A stretch of 64,000 bases of DNA from CAVPDG01 sp963702535. GTDB taxonomy: Bacteria; Chloroflexota; Anaerolineae; Anaerolineales; UBA4823. Position 1 is the stretch's first letter, and each line of letters starts with the position of its first letter. The notes below the pieces were generated by a model, which saw only the letters and a list, made by a program, of their open reading frames with translations, searched no databases and had not been told where the DNA came from. The position numbers were made by a program, and so were the translations under genes. This document shows positions 21,311-30,520 of the stretch, piece after piece. The DNA is taken from positions 383,700 to 447,699 of the forward strand of contig CAVPDG010000016.1 of the NCBI GenBank assembly GCA_963702535.1, in the 5' to 3' direction.

Positions 21311-21364
21311 CCGGATTTGGGGGTGTGAAGGCGGCTACACCGCCTTCACACCCCCAAAATCCGG
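21311..21364. repeat. Long hairpin (24-bp stem) between divergent genes
   Basis: CCGGATTTGGGGGTGTGAAG continuing to GCGG (21311-21334) pairs with 21340-21364, with one bulged A and a CTACA loop. It is in the 5' region of the minus-strand response regulator and upstream of the plus-strand lipoprotein gene, unlike the other hairpins, which are at 3' ends. Confidence 0.75.
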
Positions 21365-21578
21365 AAATCATCACGGTAAATCCCAATGAGACCTTTTTAT
21401 CTTACCATAACCCCAACGATACGCCATTTTGCTGTGAAAACGCTGTGAAAGCGGGCGCGCGAGGGGAATCTCAGCGATTTCACAGCCTGCTCTTGGCTTA
21501 CTCACAGGCTAGCCCGCTATCATGCGCCTATGATCATCTGCTCAGATCCCCTAAAAAACAGCCAATCAAGGAGCCACC

Positions 21579-22252
21579 ATGAAAACCCGTCTCTTCACAC
21601 TCTTCAGTACCCTGATCGCCATCTCTCTCCTCTTCGCCGCTTGCAGCTCGACTGCCAGCCTCCCCAGCGCTGCATCCACCGCCGACCTTTCTCAGGCGGC
21701 TGAGCTCGCCATCGGCACCCTCAGGCTGGAAGACAGCGCCCACGCGCTCGACCAGCGAGAAAGCCAGCCAGCTTCTCATCTTATGGACAGCCTACCAATC
21801 CCTGGCGAGCAGCGATTTCAACCGCCCAGGCGGAGCTGGATGGGCTTGTCGACCAGATCCAGGAAAACCTGACCGCTGAGCAGACCCAGGCAATCGCCGC
21901 CATGCAGCTCGACAGCCAGTCGCAGGCTGAGATCATCCAATCCCTGGGGGCGCAAGTCGTCTCAGCCAGCTCTCAAAGCGCCTCCCAGTCTGCTCCAGCC
22001 GGGCAGCCAAACCCCGGGACTCCCCCCAGTGCAGATGGATCAAGCATGCCCATGGACGCGACCGCCATGCAGTCCGGCGACCAGGGGTTGCCCCAGGCTG
22101 CCAGCCAGTCCTCCGCCAGCGCCCGCCTGCAGCAGATCGATCCCCGCCTCGTCAGCGCTGTGATCGAGTCCCTCTCCGCTCAGATCTCAAACCGTTTCAT
22201 CATAAGCTCCACCGAGAATTGGATAACTTCACTTACAACGAGGTATCTATGA
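21579..22252 (+). CDS. Hypothetical lipoprotein, frameshifted, coupled to the DUF4405-like gene
   Basis: ATG 21579 begins a lipoprotein signal (MKTRLFTLFSTLIAISLLFA, then ACSS). After frame changes near 21740 and 21825 the mature part reads LWTAYQSLASSD, AELDGLVDQIQENLTAEQTQ and AIAAMQLDSQSQAEIIQSLG, then a Ser/Gln/Pro-rich tail. The helical central part, in which a Gln-rich segment follows TAEQ, resembles small lipoproteins found beside membrane cytochrome-like genes. Its stop at 22250-22252 overlaps the next ATG (ATGA). Function unknown. Confidence 0.6.
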
Positions 22253-23084
22253 ACGCCAAACAAAGAACCAAGTGGTGGGTAGACGTCATCTTGTTCACCT
22301 GCCTGATCATCGCTTTCTTCCTGGATTTTACCGGCGTAACTCTGCACCAGTGGATCGGCGTCTTCATCGCCGCGCTGGCAGTTTACCACCTGCTGGCGCA
22401 CTGGGGCTGGGTCAGCTCGATCACCCAGCGCTTCTTAAACGGCGCTTCCGGCAAGGCGCGCCTGTACTGACGTGCTCGACGCCGCCGTGTTTGCCGGTCT
22501 GGCGCTCATCGCCGCCACGGGGCTGGTCATCTCCACCTGGCTGAACCTCGCGCTGGCAAACTATAGCGCCTGGCTGGCGGTTCACATCACTGTTTCCATT
22601 CTCACACTGGTTGCCCTGCTGCTCAAGCTCGCCTTGCACTGGCGCTGGATCGCAAGCACGTCGCGCAAGATCTTTGCCCTCCCAGTTGCTGCGGATCGCG
22701 CACTCCCGGCCAGCAGCCTGCCATCTCGCGGGCGCCATGAGCCGCCAGGAGTTCATCAAGGTCATGGGCGTGGTCGGCCTGGCTTCTTTCCTGGCGCTCA
22801 CCAACGCTACGGGTAGCCTGGGCAGCCTTCAGGGGGCAGAGGCAAGCGTCTCCCCAGACGTTCCTGCGAGCAGCTCAGCGGACAGCAGCTCCTCTGCCGT
22901 GAGCCCATCCATCAGCAGCGCATCCGCCGCCAGCCAACAAAGCTCGGGGACGTCATCCGCTGCATCCTCGGCGAGCAGCGCATGCGTCGTGCGCTGCGGT
23001 CGGGGCTGCTCCTATCCCGGGCATTGCGGTCGCTACACCGACTCGAACAATAACAACCGCTGCGATCTCGGCGAATGTCTCTAG
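22249..23084 (+). CDS. DUF4405-like membrane protein with Ser-rich linker and Cys-rich tail, frameshifted
   Basis: ATG 22249: N-terminal spans VDVILFTCLIIAFFLDFTGV, HQWIGVFIAALAVYHLLAHW and, after a frame change near 22470, DAAVFAGLALIAATGLVIST and VHITVSILTLVALLLKLALH. His residues in HQW and YHLLAHWGW are placed as in cytochrome b-like four-helix proteins. After a second change near 22730 comes RQEFIKVMGVVGLASFLALT, a Ser/Ala linker, and a Cys tail (CVVRCGRGCSYPGHCGRY then DSNNNNRCDLGE). The tail carries an EF-hand-like Asp/Asn loop. Role in electron transfer is inference. Confidence 0.6.
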
Positions 23085-23108
23085 CTCCGGTGTTTCTCCT
23101 CCATAACA

Positions 23109-23138
23109 ATTGCGCCCCGGTCATCGCCGGGGCGCAAT
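23109..23138 (+). terminator. Hairpin between convergent DUF4405-like gene and moeZ
   Basis: ATTGCGCCCCGG (23109-23120), loop TCATCG, CCGGGGCGCAAT (23127-23138): a perfect 12-bp stem 25 bases after the plus-strand stop and 20 bases from the minus-strand stop. Likely serves both directions; U tract weak. Confidence 0.75.
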
Positions 23139-23157
23139 CGTTTCAATAAAACCTCTC

Positions 23158-24312
<1,155 letters not shown>

Positions 24313-24316
24313 TTCG

Positions 24317-24595
24317 CTACTCTCCACCCCCCGCAATACTGGGGATCAGCATCAGCCTGTCGCCGGGCTGTAAGGGCGTTTCCAGCCCTTGCAGCTCGCG
24401 CACGTTCTCCTCATTCAGGAACAGGTTGACAAAGGGGCGCAGCCCGTCGCTGCCGTTGAACAGGTGGGGTTTGAGGCTCGGATATTGGCTCACCAGGTCG
24501 CCCAAAGCCTCGGCGACCGAGCCGCCTTGCACGGCGACTTCGCTTTGACCCTCGGTATAGGTGCGCAGGGGGGTGGGGATACGGATACTTGGCAT
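24317..24595 (-). CDS. cysO: Ubiquitin-like sulfur carrier protein CysO/MoaD family
   Basis: 92 aa, beta-grasp fold: SIRIPTPLRTYTEGQSEVAV, ALGDLVSQYPSLKPHLF, FVNLFLNEENVRELQG, and ending MLIPSIAGGGE. The mature carrier needs a C-terminal Gly-Gly; here one Glu follows GGG, so the terminal residue must be removed, as Mec does for CysO adducts, or the real terminus is altered. Carries sulfur as a thiocarboxylate to CysM. ATG 24595 with GAGGAAAG upstream. Tight operon with moeZ, and with mec and cysM further upstream. Confidence 0.88.
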   Translation of the reverse strand: MPSIRIPTPLRTYTEGQSEVAVQGGSVAEALGDLVSQYPSLKPHLFNGSDGLRPFVNLFLNEENVRELQGLETPLQPGDRLMLIPSIAGGGE

Positions 24596-24631
24596 GCTTT
24601 CCTCGTTCTAAATAGATGGGATTCGCCCCGC

Positions 24632-24922
24632 TCAACAGCCGAGGCGCTCGACAACCGTCTCGCACTGCGACGCCGGCCACACTTCTACCGGTCCCGCCAT
24701 GCTGAACGGCTGCATAAACTGGTCGATCTGGCTCTTCTCGCCGGCTTCCAGGATCAAGACAAAGGTGTGCTGGTTATCCAGCACCGCGTCGCCCTGGATG
24801 CGCACGCCGAACTTGCGCGCGTTCGCCGGGCTGAGATGGCTCAACAGCATGGCGCCCATCGCCGGGTCTTTCGCCGGGCAGGTCTCCGCAGTGTGTTGGT
24901 GACGGACAAAATACAGTGACAT
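24632..24922 (-). CDS. Small conserved-looking protein in the CysO operon (DUF3303-like)
   Basis: 96 aa, ATG 24922 with SD GGAGGT. Sequence: MSLYFVRHQHTAETCPAKDP, then AMLLSHLSPANARKFGVRIQ, TFVLILEAGEKSQIDQFMQP and a C-terminal VERLGC. The pattern is that of a ferredoxin-like dimeric alpha/beta barrel protein of the YCII/DUF3303 sort. It has a Cys-Pro near position 15 and a terminal Cys. It lies between cysO and mec, so a role in handling persulfide or cysteine is plausible but unproven; the family assignment is from memory of similar proteins. Confidence 0.7.
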   Translation of the reverse strand: MSLYFVRHQHTAETCPAKDPAMGAMLLSHLSPANARKFGVRIQGDAVLDNQHTFVLILEAGEKSQIDQFMQPFSMAGPVEVWPASQCETVVERLGC

Positions 24923-24948
24923 TTCTACCTCCAATACCAGTAAAGTAT

Positions 24949-25003
24949 AAAGCTTGAGTGCGAATTCCGCCGGCTGCGCCGGCAGAATTCGCACTCAAGC
25001 TTT
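24949..25003 (-). terminator. 26-bp hairpin at the 3' end of mec
   Basis: AAAGCTTGAGTGCGAATTCC continuing to GCCGGC (24949-24974), loop TGC, then a reverse-complement arm to 25003. The single mismatch is C/A on the plus strand but G-U on the minus strand, so the minus-strand RNA is fully paired. It overlaps the TAA of mec. No U tract. It may protect the mec message or reduce readthrough into the downstream part of the operon. Confidence 0.75.
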
Positions 25004-25427
25004 AATGGACCTCGATCGCTTCTTCGAAGAAGCGCGAGCGGTCCTCTTCCAGCCGCCAGGAGCGGCTGCCCGCCGCCTTGCCCGCCTGCACGCTGGTGAT
25101 GATGTAGGAAAACCAGGGCATCGCCCACTCGCGGTCGAACTCGGATGGCTGGTTCGGGTGGTCCGGGTGCGAGTGGAACACCCCCAGCAGGTCCAGCCCC
25201 TGGCGAGCGGCTTCCTGCTCGCCGCGCAGGAAGTCATGCGGCGTGAGCAGGTAGCGGTTATGGCGGGCGCCGTCCACGCCCGAGTTATCCAGCGGCAGGA
25301 TGGCTTTCACCTGCCGGCGCTCGCCCTGCGCCGCCCCCAGCAGGAACCCCGCCCCTTCATCCGGATATGCCCCCTCCCCGTGCCTGTGTATGCCCTCTAA
25401 TAGCTCATTCGTAATCTCAAGACTCAT
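25002..25427 (-). CDS. mec: [CysO sulfur-carrier protein]-L-cysteine hydrolase (JAMM/MPN+)
   Basis: 141 aa zinc peptidase that releases cysteine from the CysO-cysteine adduct. JAMM signature is complete: Glu in DEGAGFLLGA, and HSHPDHPNQPSEFD (HxHx..P..PS.xD). Start ATG 25427 (MSLEITNELLEGIHRHGEGA). The strongest cue for its function is the neighbourhood: cysM just upstream, cysO and moeZ downstream. Single-domain proteins of this class are also found in other sulfur-carrier systems, but with cysM present the cysteine pathway is the best fit. Confidence 0.92.
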   Translation of the reverse strand: MSLEITNELLEGIHRHGEGAYPDEGAGFLLGAAQGERRQVKAILPLDNSGVDGARHNRYLLTPHDFLRGEQEAARQGLDLLGVFHSHPDHPNQPSEFDREWAMPWFSYIITSVQAGKAAGSRSWRLEEDRSRFFEEAIEVH

Positions 25428-25480
25428 GTTTTTTTAACTCGCTTAAACCTCATGTCTATTTATTTTGCGGTTTTTATACA

Positions 25481-26470
25481 TTACTCCCACAAAGTCTTAT
25501 CGCTCAAATACTTATACCCCGCGTCCGGGAAGACCGTCACCACCACCCCCTCCTCCAGCTCCTGCGCCAGGCGCAGAGCCGCAACAGCCGCCGCCCCCGA
25601 AGAGACGCCCACGAACAGCCCCTCCTCGCGCCCCAGCCGCCGCACCATCGCGTGCGCCGCCTCGGTCGAGACCTCCAGCGTGCGGTCGGGTAAGCCCGGG
25701 TCGTAAATGCCCGGCTGGATGGCGGTCGCCATGTGCTTCAGCCCTTCCAACCCGTGGAAAGCCGCGTCGGGCTGCACGGCGACGATCTCCACCTGTGCAT
25801 TGTAGGCGCGCAGGCAGCGCGCCACGCCCGTCAGCGTGCCGGAAGTCCCCAGCCCGGCGACGAAATGCGTCACGCACCCGCCTGTTTGCTGCAAAATCTC
25901 GGGGCCCGTGCTCAGGGCATGCGCCTGCCAGTTAGCCGGGTTGTCGTACTGGTTGGCGTAGAAGAAACGCTCCGGCATCTGGGCTGCCATCTGGCGCGCC
26001 ACGCGGATCGCCCCATCCGAGCCTTCCAGCGGGTCGGTCAGCACCAGCTCGACCCCCAGCGCCCGCAGGATGGCGATGCGCTCCCGGCTGGCGTTCGCCG
26101 GCAGGGTCAGCGTCACCGGAATTCCCAGCGCCGCCCCGAAGGTGGCGTAGGAGATGCCCATGTTGCCCGAGGTCGAATCCAGCAGGCGCTTGCCCTCGGA
26201 CAGGCTGCCGTCCGCCAGCGCCGTGCGCAGGATGTTGAGCGCCGGGCGGTCCTTGATCGAGCCGCCGGGGTTGAACCACTCCGCCTTCGCCAGCACCTGC
26301 ACGCGCGGCGAGAGTCCGGCGGTCACCCGGCGCAGCGGCAGCAGCGGCGTATTGCCCACCGCCGTTTCAAGGCTGGTCCGCTCCACCGCCGCCAGTCCCA
26401 CCTGCAGCGGGGCAATCTGCATTCCCATTTCGGTTGCTTGTTGCACTTCCCGATCGCTCATCCTTACCAT
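25481..26470 (-). CDS. cysM: CysO-dependent cysteine synthase B (PLP enzyme)
   Basis: 329 aa, fold type II PLP enzyme that uses O-phosphoserine (or O-acetylserine) and CysO thiocarboxylate to form cysteine bound to CysO. PLP Lys in NPGGSIKDRPA, substrate loop STSGNMGIS, phosphate cradle GLGTSGTLTG, and GVSSGAAAVAAL. Start ATG 26470 with SD GAGGAG; an inner ATG at MGMQIAPLQ is possible. First gene of the minus-strand operon behind a strong promoter and a structured leader. serA at 36 kb supplies phosphohydroxypyruvate for serine, consistent with phosphoserine use. Confidence 0.9.
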   Translation of the reverse strand: MVRMSDREVQQATEMGMQIAPLQVGLAAVERTSLETAVGNTPLLPLRRVTAGLSPRVQVLAKAEWFNPGGSIKDRPALNILRTALADGSLSEGKRLLDSTSGNMGISYATFGAALGIPVTLTLPANASRERIAILRALGVELVLTDPLEGSDGAIRVARQMAAQMPERFFYANQYDNPANWQAHALSTGPEILQQTGGCVTHFVAGLGTSGTLTGVARCLRAYNAQVEIVAVQPDAAFHGLEGLKHMATAIQPGIYDPGLPDRTLEVSTEAAHAMVRRLGREEGLFVGVSSGAAAVAALRLAQELEEGVVVTVFPDAGYKYLSDKTLWE

Positions 26471-26553
26471 TCCTTACTCCTCAATGTTCCCCACCATCAA
26501 CCATCAACTGATTCCCGACTGCACCTGAGGGATGCCAACCCATTAAAAGTAAA

Positions 26554-26705
26554 CGACCAACAGACGCCTTCCCGGCGGCGGACTCGCACCCACGCGAAAT
26601 TCTTTATTCGCATGCGGGGTCGTAACCGCCTCTGTCTGCTGGTCGCTTGAAGCAGGTGGAGCTGCTTCAAAGGCTATCGTGTGCCGAGGCGGTTAAGATC
26701 CCCGC
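26554..26705 (-). ncRNA. Structured leader RNA upstream of cysM, class unknown
   Basis: On the minus strand: P1 26705-26700/26619-26614 (GCGGGG/CCCCGC), P2 26694-26686/26632-26624 (AACCGCCTC/GAGGCGGTT), P3 26670-26662/26655-26647 (TTGAAGCAG/CTGCTTCAA, 6-base loop), a GCGAA/TTCGC hairpin near 26594-26610, a CGCC-GGGAA-GGCG hairpin at 26565-26577, and a 12-bp pairing of 26645-26634 with 26565-26554. The last pairing crosses P2, i.e. a pseudoknot, and its one non-canonical pair is G-U only on this strand. It follows a perfect promoter by about 65 bases and ends about 85 bases before the cysM ATG. No known riboswitch consensus could be matched by eye. Confidence 0.6.
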
Positions 26706-26775
26706 CCCATACACATGCACTGGGTCATCAAAATGATTCTCCAATAACAGGATTATTATGAGTTAATTAGTAATA

Positions 26776-26803
26776 ATTATAGGCGTTTAGCCCAAACTGT
26801 CAA
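26776..26803 (-). promoter_or_regulatory. Consensus sigma70-type promoter of the cysM operon
   Basis: On the minus strand TTGACA (26803-26798), 16-base spacer, TATAAT (26781-26776); both boxes match consensus at every position. Predicted start near 26769, giving a leader of about 300 bases before cysM. Confidence 0.8.
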
Positions 26804-26817
26804 GAGGCAAATGCGGT

Positions 26818-26955
26818 TTAAACATTAAACCGCAAAGAACACAAAGATTTAAAACAAGCGTGCAAAGGTAATATGCCCATTGGCAGGTCATCGAAGACCT
26901 CGTCAAGCAGGTCGCATAAGGTCTGGGTGAAGTGTCCTGTGATCAGGGTACTCAT
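26818..26955 (-). pseudogene. Short gene-start remnant
   Basis: ATG 26955 with GGAGACC upstream opens a 45-codon frame beginning MSTLITGHFTQTLCDLLDEV and FDDLPMG, then runs into CAAAG-type repeat sequence and stops at 26818. The beginning looks like a real soluble-protein N-terminus (helical, DinB-like proteins begin similarly), the rest does not. Probably the stub of a gene lost by deletion or repeat insertion. The repeat segment near 26820-26860 matches the type at 28424-28463. Confidence 0.35.
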
Positions 26956-27209
26956 AAACTCGGGTCTCCTGTCGGATTCTAACTTGTGATCTTAAATTCC
27001 TGGAGAAAGCAGCTTGCATTCTTGCTTAATATGTGGCATGCGAGACCCCTTAACTAGCGGATATAAGCTAGCTCCAAGCTTAATTACCAGGCTTGGAGCC
27101 AGTCAGTCATTTACACATTAAATAACCAGCCGAGCTATTAAGCAACCGTATGTTTCAGCGAATAGCGATACAAAACCCTGCTGGAATTCGCTTCAACTTT
27201 AGCTCGGTT
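26956..27209. other. Intergenic stretch with a 9-bp hairpin
   Basis: AT-rich spacer. GCTCCAAGC (27071-27079) and GCTTGGAGC (27091-27099) form a hairpin with an 11-base loop, about 110 bases past the stop of the next minus-strand gene and a possible terminator for it. Nothing else recognised. Confidence 0.45.
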
Positions 27210-28191
27210 TCATTGGAGCAGCTTGCTCTTGAAGAATTCTAGCGCCTGTTGGACGGTATCCTTGCTGGCTTGTGTGTCTTGAAAAGTGTCGAAGCCATGA
27301 ATGGCGTCTGCCAATTCGATATATTCCGTTGGTATATTGTTGGAGCGGGCCTCGGCTACAAAATTGTCCATATCTGATCCCACTGATATTCTTATCCTGC
27401 CCTGCCTTCACAACAAATAGTGAAATATTCTTTGGCCAGGCGCTCGGATCAGCGAAATCAAAATTTAAATAGGGGAACACAGCTGCCTTGAAGGCGTCTC
27501 GATTGGGATTATCTTTGTCTTGAAGAGCCCAGAATACTGGAATACCCTGGCCTGAGCCGGCCCAGAATCCTATACGGCTGAGATCGAGTCCGAGAAGATC
27601 TGCATTCGCAGCCAAGAAGTCAAAGACATGATACGAGTTTTCTACAGGTTTGTATCCGGCTTGAGCCGATACGGCGATCATCCCTGAAACAGCAATTAGC
27701 TTCGCCCAATCCATGTGTGACCCCATGTCTTTGTCTAAATCGTTTGGCGCCACATCTGTCAAACCATGAGATAGGATGACAACAGGTAATTTTGTTTCAA
27801 ATTTGTAACCCGGTGGGTAATAAATATCCACAATGAGGTCATCGTAATATTGCAGCTCATTAGCAAGGAGGACTTTATCCATCCCCGGCATCGCATAAAC
27901 GAGGTTATCGGGAACAGATGAGTACCTATATGGCTTGTTAGTTACCAGGATCAATTCGGGCGATTTTGACAGCAAGTGGACGGAAATAGCTGTCGGAGAG
28001 GGTATTGCAGTCGGGGGCGGAACTTGCGTTGCTGTGGGTTCGAGCGTAGGAGTTGATGTTGGGGGCGGAACTTGCGTTGCTGTGGGTTCAAGCGTAGGAG
28101 TTGAGGTTAGGGTTGTGGCACAGGCTGACGACAACATAGTCGCCAGCAGAATCACACATAACAAACTGCCTATAGAAAAACGGCCGTTCAT
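27210..28191 (-). CDS. Lipoprotein alpha/beta hydrolase (PAF-acetylhydrolase/chlorophyllase-like), one frameshift
   Basis: ATG 28191, lipoprotein signal with lipobox SSAC (LLCVILLATMLSSAC), a Thr/Pro linker of two nearly identical TSTPTLEPTATQVPPP units, then a hydrolase: VDIYYPPGYKFETKLPVVIL, SHGLTDVAP, nucleophile in IGFWAGSGQGIPVFW, and after a one-base change near 27395 VAEARSNNIPTEYIELADAI and HGFDTF with the catalytic His. The true stop is 27210 (FFKSKLLQ). Lower GC than most neighbours. Probably a surface-anchored esterase. Confidence 0.7.
28005..28110. repeat. 48-bp tandem repeat in a lipoprotein linker
   Basis: Two nearly identical copies of a unit starting GGGGGCGGAACTTGCGTTGC encode the TSTPTLEPTATQVPPP spacer of the 27210-28191 protein. 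Confidence 0.75.
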
Positions 28192-28423
28192 TTCTGTTTC
28201 TCCTAATATTGAATTTACATGAAAATTAAGGGGTAGAATCGCCCAACTTTTTGTTCAGCCGCCATTTGGCGGGACAATGGCTACAGGCGATATTCAGTCA
28301 GTCCCCTAATCCAATATATTGGGGTATGGGACTGCAATCAGTGGAATAAATGATAACACAGAAATCAGTCTAGCAAAAAACCGGAGAGACCGCCAACTCC
28401 AATGCAGCAGAAGCTTAAACATT

Positions 28424-28612
28424 AAACCACAAAGGACACAAAGGTTAAAACAAAGGGCCAAAGGTGATACTGGATTAAAGCGTTTTTTCTTGAGTCTCCC
28501 AATCTCTTTGTGTCCTTTGTGCTCCCTTCGTGCCCTTTGTGTTTCATGGTTTTGTTTATCCAAATCTCTCCCGTTTACGCCAAAATCTGTGATAATCTGT
28601 GTTAATCTGTGG
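28424..28612. repeat. AAAGGACACAAAGG inverted repeat plus AATCTGTG block
   Basis: A left arm (28424-28463; AAACCACAAAGGACACAAAGG is typical, here ATTAAACCACAAAGGACACA) faces a right arm (28500-28550; CTTTGTGTCCTTTGTGCTCC) as an imperfect inverted repeat. It is followed by three AATCTGTG words at 28581-28612. It occupies the gap 28208-28626, in which no gene is seen; the first part (28208-28420) is featureless except for a CCGCCA/TGGCGG hairpin near 28258. Confidence 0.7.
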
Positions 28613-28629
28613 CTAAAAATCTTTTACCC

Positions 28630-29522
28630 ATGAAAAAGTGGCTCATGCTCATCCCCCTCATCCTCCTCGGCTTGCTGCTGGGCTTGCTCCTGCTCGCCTT
28701 CGGCGCCTTCCGCCTCCTCAACCCCACCAACGGCAAGCTGGTCTCCTCCGGCGAGACGCGCCGCTACCTGCTCTACGTGCCCGGAGAGCTACGATCCCGC
28801 GGTCCCCACGCCGCTGGTCATCACCCTGCACGGCTTCGCCCAGTGGCCCGCCAACCAGGCCGCCGTCAGCCGCTGGAACCGCCTCGCCGACGAATACGGC
28901 TTCATCGTCGTTTACCCCGCCGGGACCGGCTTCCCCATGCGCTGGCGCACCGGGGATGACTCCGAGGCGGCGAAGGACGTCACCTTCATCTCCGACCTGA
29001 TCGATCAGCTCTCCGCCGAATACAACATCGACCCCGCCCGCATCTACGCCAACGGCATCTCCAACGGCGGTGGCATGTCTTTCCTGCTCTCCTGCCGGCT
29101 TTCCGAGCGCATCGCCGCCTTCGGCTCGGTCGCTGGAGCGTACAATACCCCCTGGGCTGCCTGCAACCCCTCCCGCCCCGTCCCCGCCATCTTCTTCCAC
29201 GGCACAGGCGACCCCATCGTCCCCTACCAGGGCGGACCCGCCGGACCGTCCGGCTTCAACTTCCCCTCCATCCCCGCCTGGGTGGCAGAATTCTCCCAAC
29301 GCAACGGCTGCGACGCTTCCCCGCAGGACCTCCCCGCCAGCGGCGATGTCAGCGGCGTGCAGTACAAAAACTGCCTCGCCGACGTGGTCTTCTACACCAT
29401 CCTCGGCGGCGGTCATTCCTGGCCCGGCGGCGGCTACCTCCCCAAATTCATCGTCGGCAACACCACGCAAGATGTCGATGCATCCCGCGACGATGTGGGA
29501 CTTCTTCCAGCACACTCGATAA
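28630..29522 (+). CDS. PHB depolymerase/feruloyl-esterase-like secreted hydrolase (COG3509), frameshifted
   Basis: ATG 28630; N-terminal hydrophobic anchor (LMLIPLILLGLLLGLLLLAF). After a frame change near 28790: PLVITLHGFAQWPANQA, nucleophile in ANGISNGGGMSFLL, AIFFHGTGDPIVPYQGG, catalytic His in GGGHSWPGGG. This is the layout of the LpqC-type esterase family. A second change near 29492 restores the natural end MWDFFQHTR at 29522. Probably membrane-anchored, outside the cell, releasing acyl or aryl groups from polymers. Confidence 0.78.
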
Positions 29523-29531
29523 AATGAGTCG

Positions 29532-29566
29532 AGGTTGGGTTGAGGGCAACGAAACCCAACACAACC
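29532..29566. repeat. AGGTTGGGTT palindromic repeat
   Basis: AGGTTGGGTTGAGGGCAACG followed by AAACCCAACACAACCT forms a hairpin just after the esterase gene. The sequence is of a type I recall as very common between genes in many bacterial phyla. Probably a REP-like element also acting as a 3'-end hairpin. Confidence 0.6.
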
Positions 29567-29788
29567 TTCTTATCCCCCATGAAATCCCGCCGCATCCATG
29601 CCCCAGGCGGCATATTCTTCTTCGCCCTCCTCCCCTTCGAGCAGCGATAAACTCGTGCCATTCGTTTATTCGTGTTGCTATTCGTTGACGGTCCTCCTCC
29701 CTCCCGAGAATCCGGCCTTCAAAAAGCCTCCGTCGCCTTCGCCATGCAGTATAATCCTGCAAATCTTATCCTACCCAGAGAGAACCTC

Positions 29789-30483
29789 ATGCACCTGCCC
29801 CCTGAATTAGCCGCCCTGTTTGCCGCATTTCACCAGCCCTACGATATCCAGCTCTACCTGGATAGCATCCCCTACATCGGCGAAGAGCTGAACCGCTCCC
29901 CCCTGCGCGTGGCGCGCGACCGCCAGGCGCACTGCCTGGACGGCGGTCTGCTGGCGGCAGCCGCCCTGGCGCACCTGGGCTTCCCGCCGCGCATCCTCGA
30001 CCTGGTCCCCGAGCCGGGCACGGATGACGACCACGTGCTGGCGGTCTTCGGGGGACCCGGCGCCTGGGGCGCGCTGGCGAAATCCAATTACGCCGGTCTG
30101 CGCTACCGCGAGCCGGTGTTTCCAGCCTGCGCGAGCTGGTGATGTCCTATTTCGACGATTTCTTCAACATCGAGCGCCAGCGCACCCTGCGCGGCTACAC
30201 CCGCCTGCTCGACCTGCGCCCTTTCGACCGCTACGCCTGGTTGACCAGCGAGGCTGGCGTGGAGCGTGTGGCGCAGCGGTTGTACAGCCTCAAGGTCATC
30301 CCCCTGTTAACCTCGCAAAGCATCCTCGCCCTCACCCCGGTGGATGAGCGCTCCTTCCAGGCCGGCACCCTGGGCTTAATCATCGACGAGGTTTACAAAG
30401 TAAAAAGTCCATTAGACACCTTAACGAAAAGCTCCCCCGCTTGCTTTACGTTCATGCCGCTCATGACACAGCCTGACACGTGA
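29789..30483 (+). CDS. Transglutaminase-like (papain-fold) protein, one frameshift
   Basis: ATG 29789 (MHLPPELAALFAAFHQPYDI). The region HCLDGGLLAAAALAHLGFPP with a Cys at the start of a helix, then DDDHVLAVFGGPGAWGALAK with a His on a strand, is the Cys-His arrangement of transglutaminase-like/bacterial cysteine-peptidase folds. After a change near 30125 the frame runs LRELVMSYFDDFFNIERQR. The last 20 or so residues do not look native and end in a CCTGACACGTGACAC repeat at 30474. Soluble; substrate unknown. Confidence 0.6.
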
Positions 30484-30520
30484 CACTGCGCTGACTCCTC
30501 AGTACATGTGGCGCTGGCAC

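Noticed and set aside
26614..26705. tRNA-like gene in the cysM leader
   Set aside because: The outer GCGGGG/CCCCGC helix looks like an acceptor, but there is no anticodon arm or T arm with TTCGA in the right place; a leader RNA fits better.
30474..30488. 15-mer CCTGACACGTGACAC shared with 4791-4805 as a mobile element
   Set aside because: A 15-mer match is near chance level in 64 kb; kept only as a supporting note to the clpB finding.
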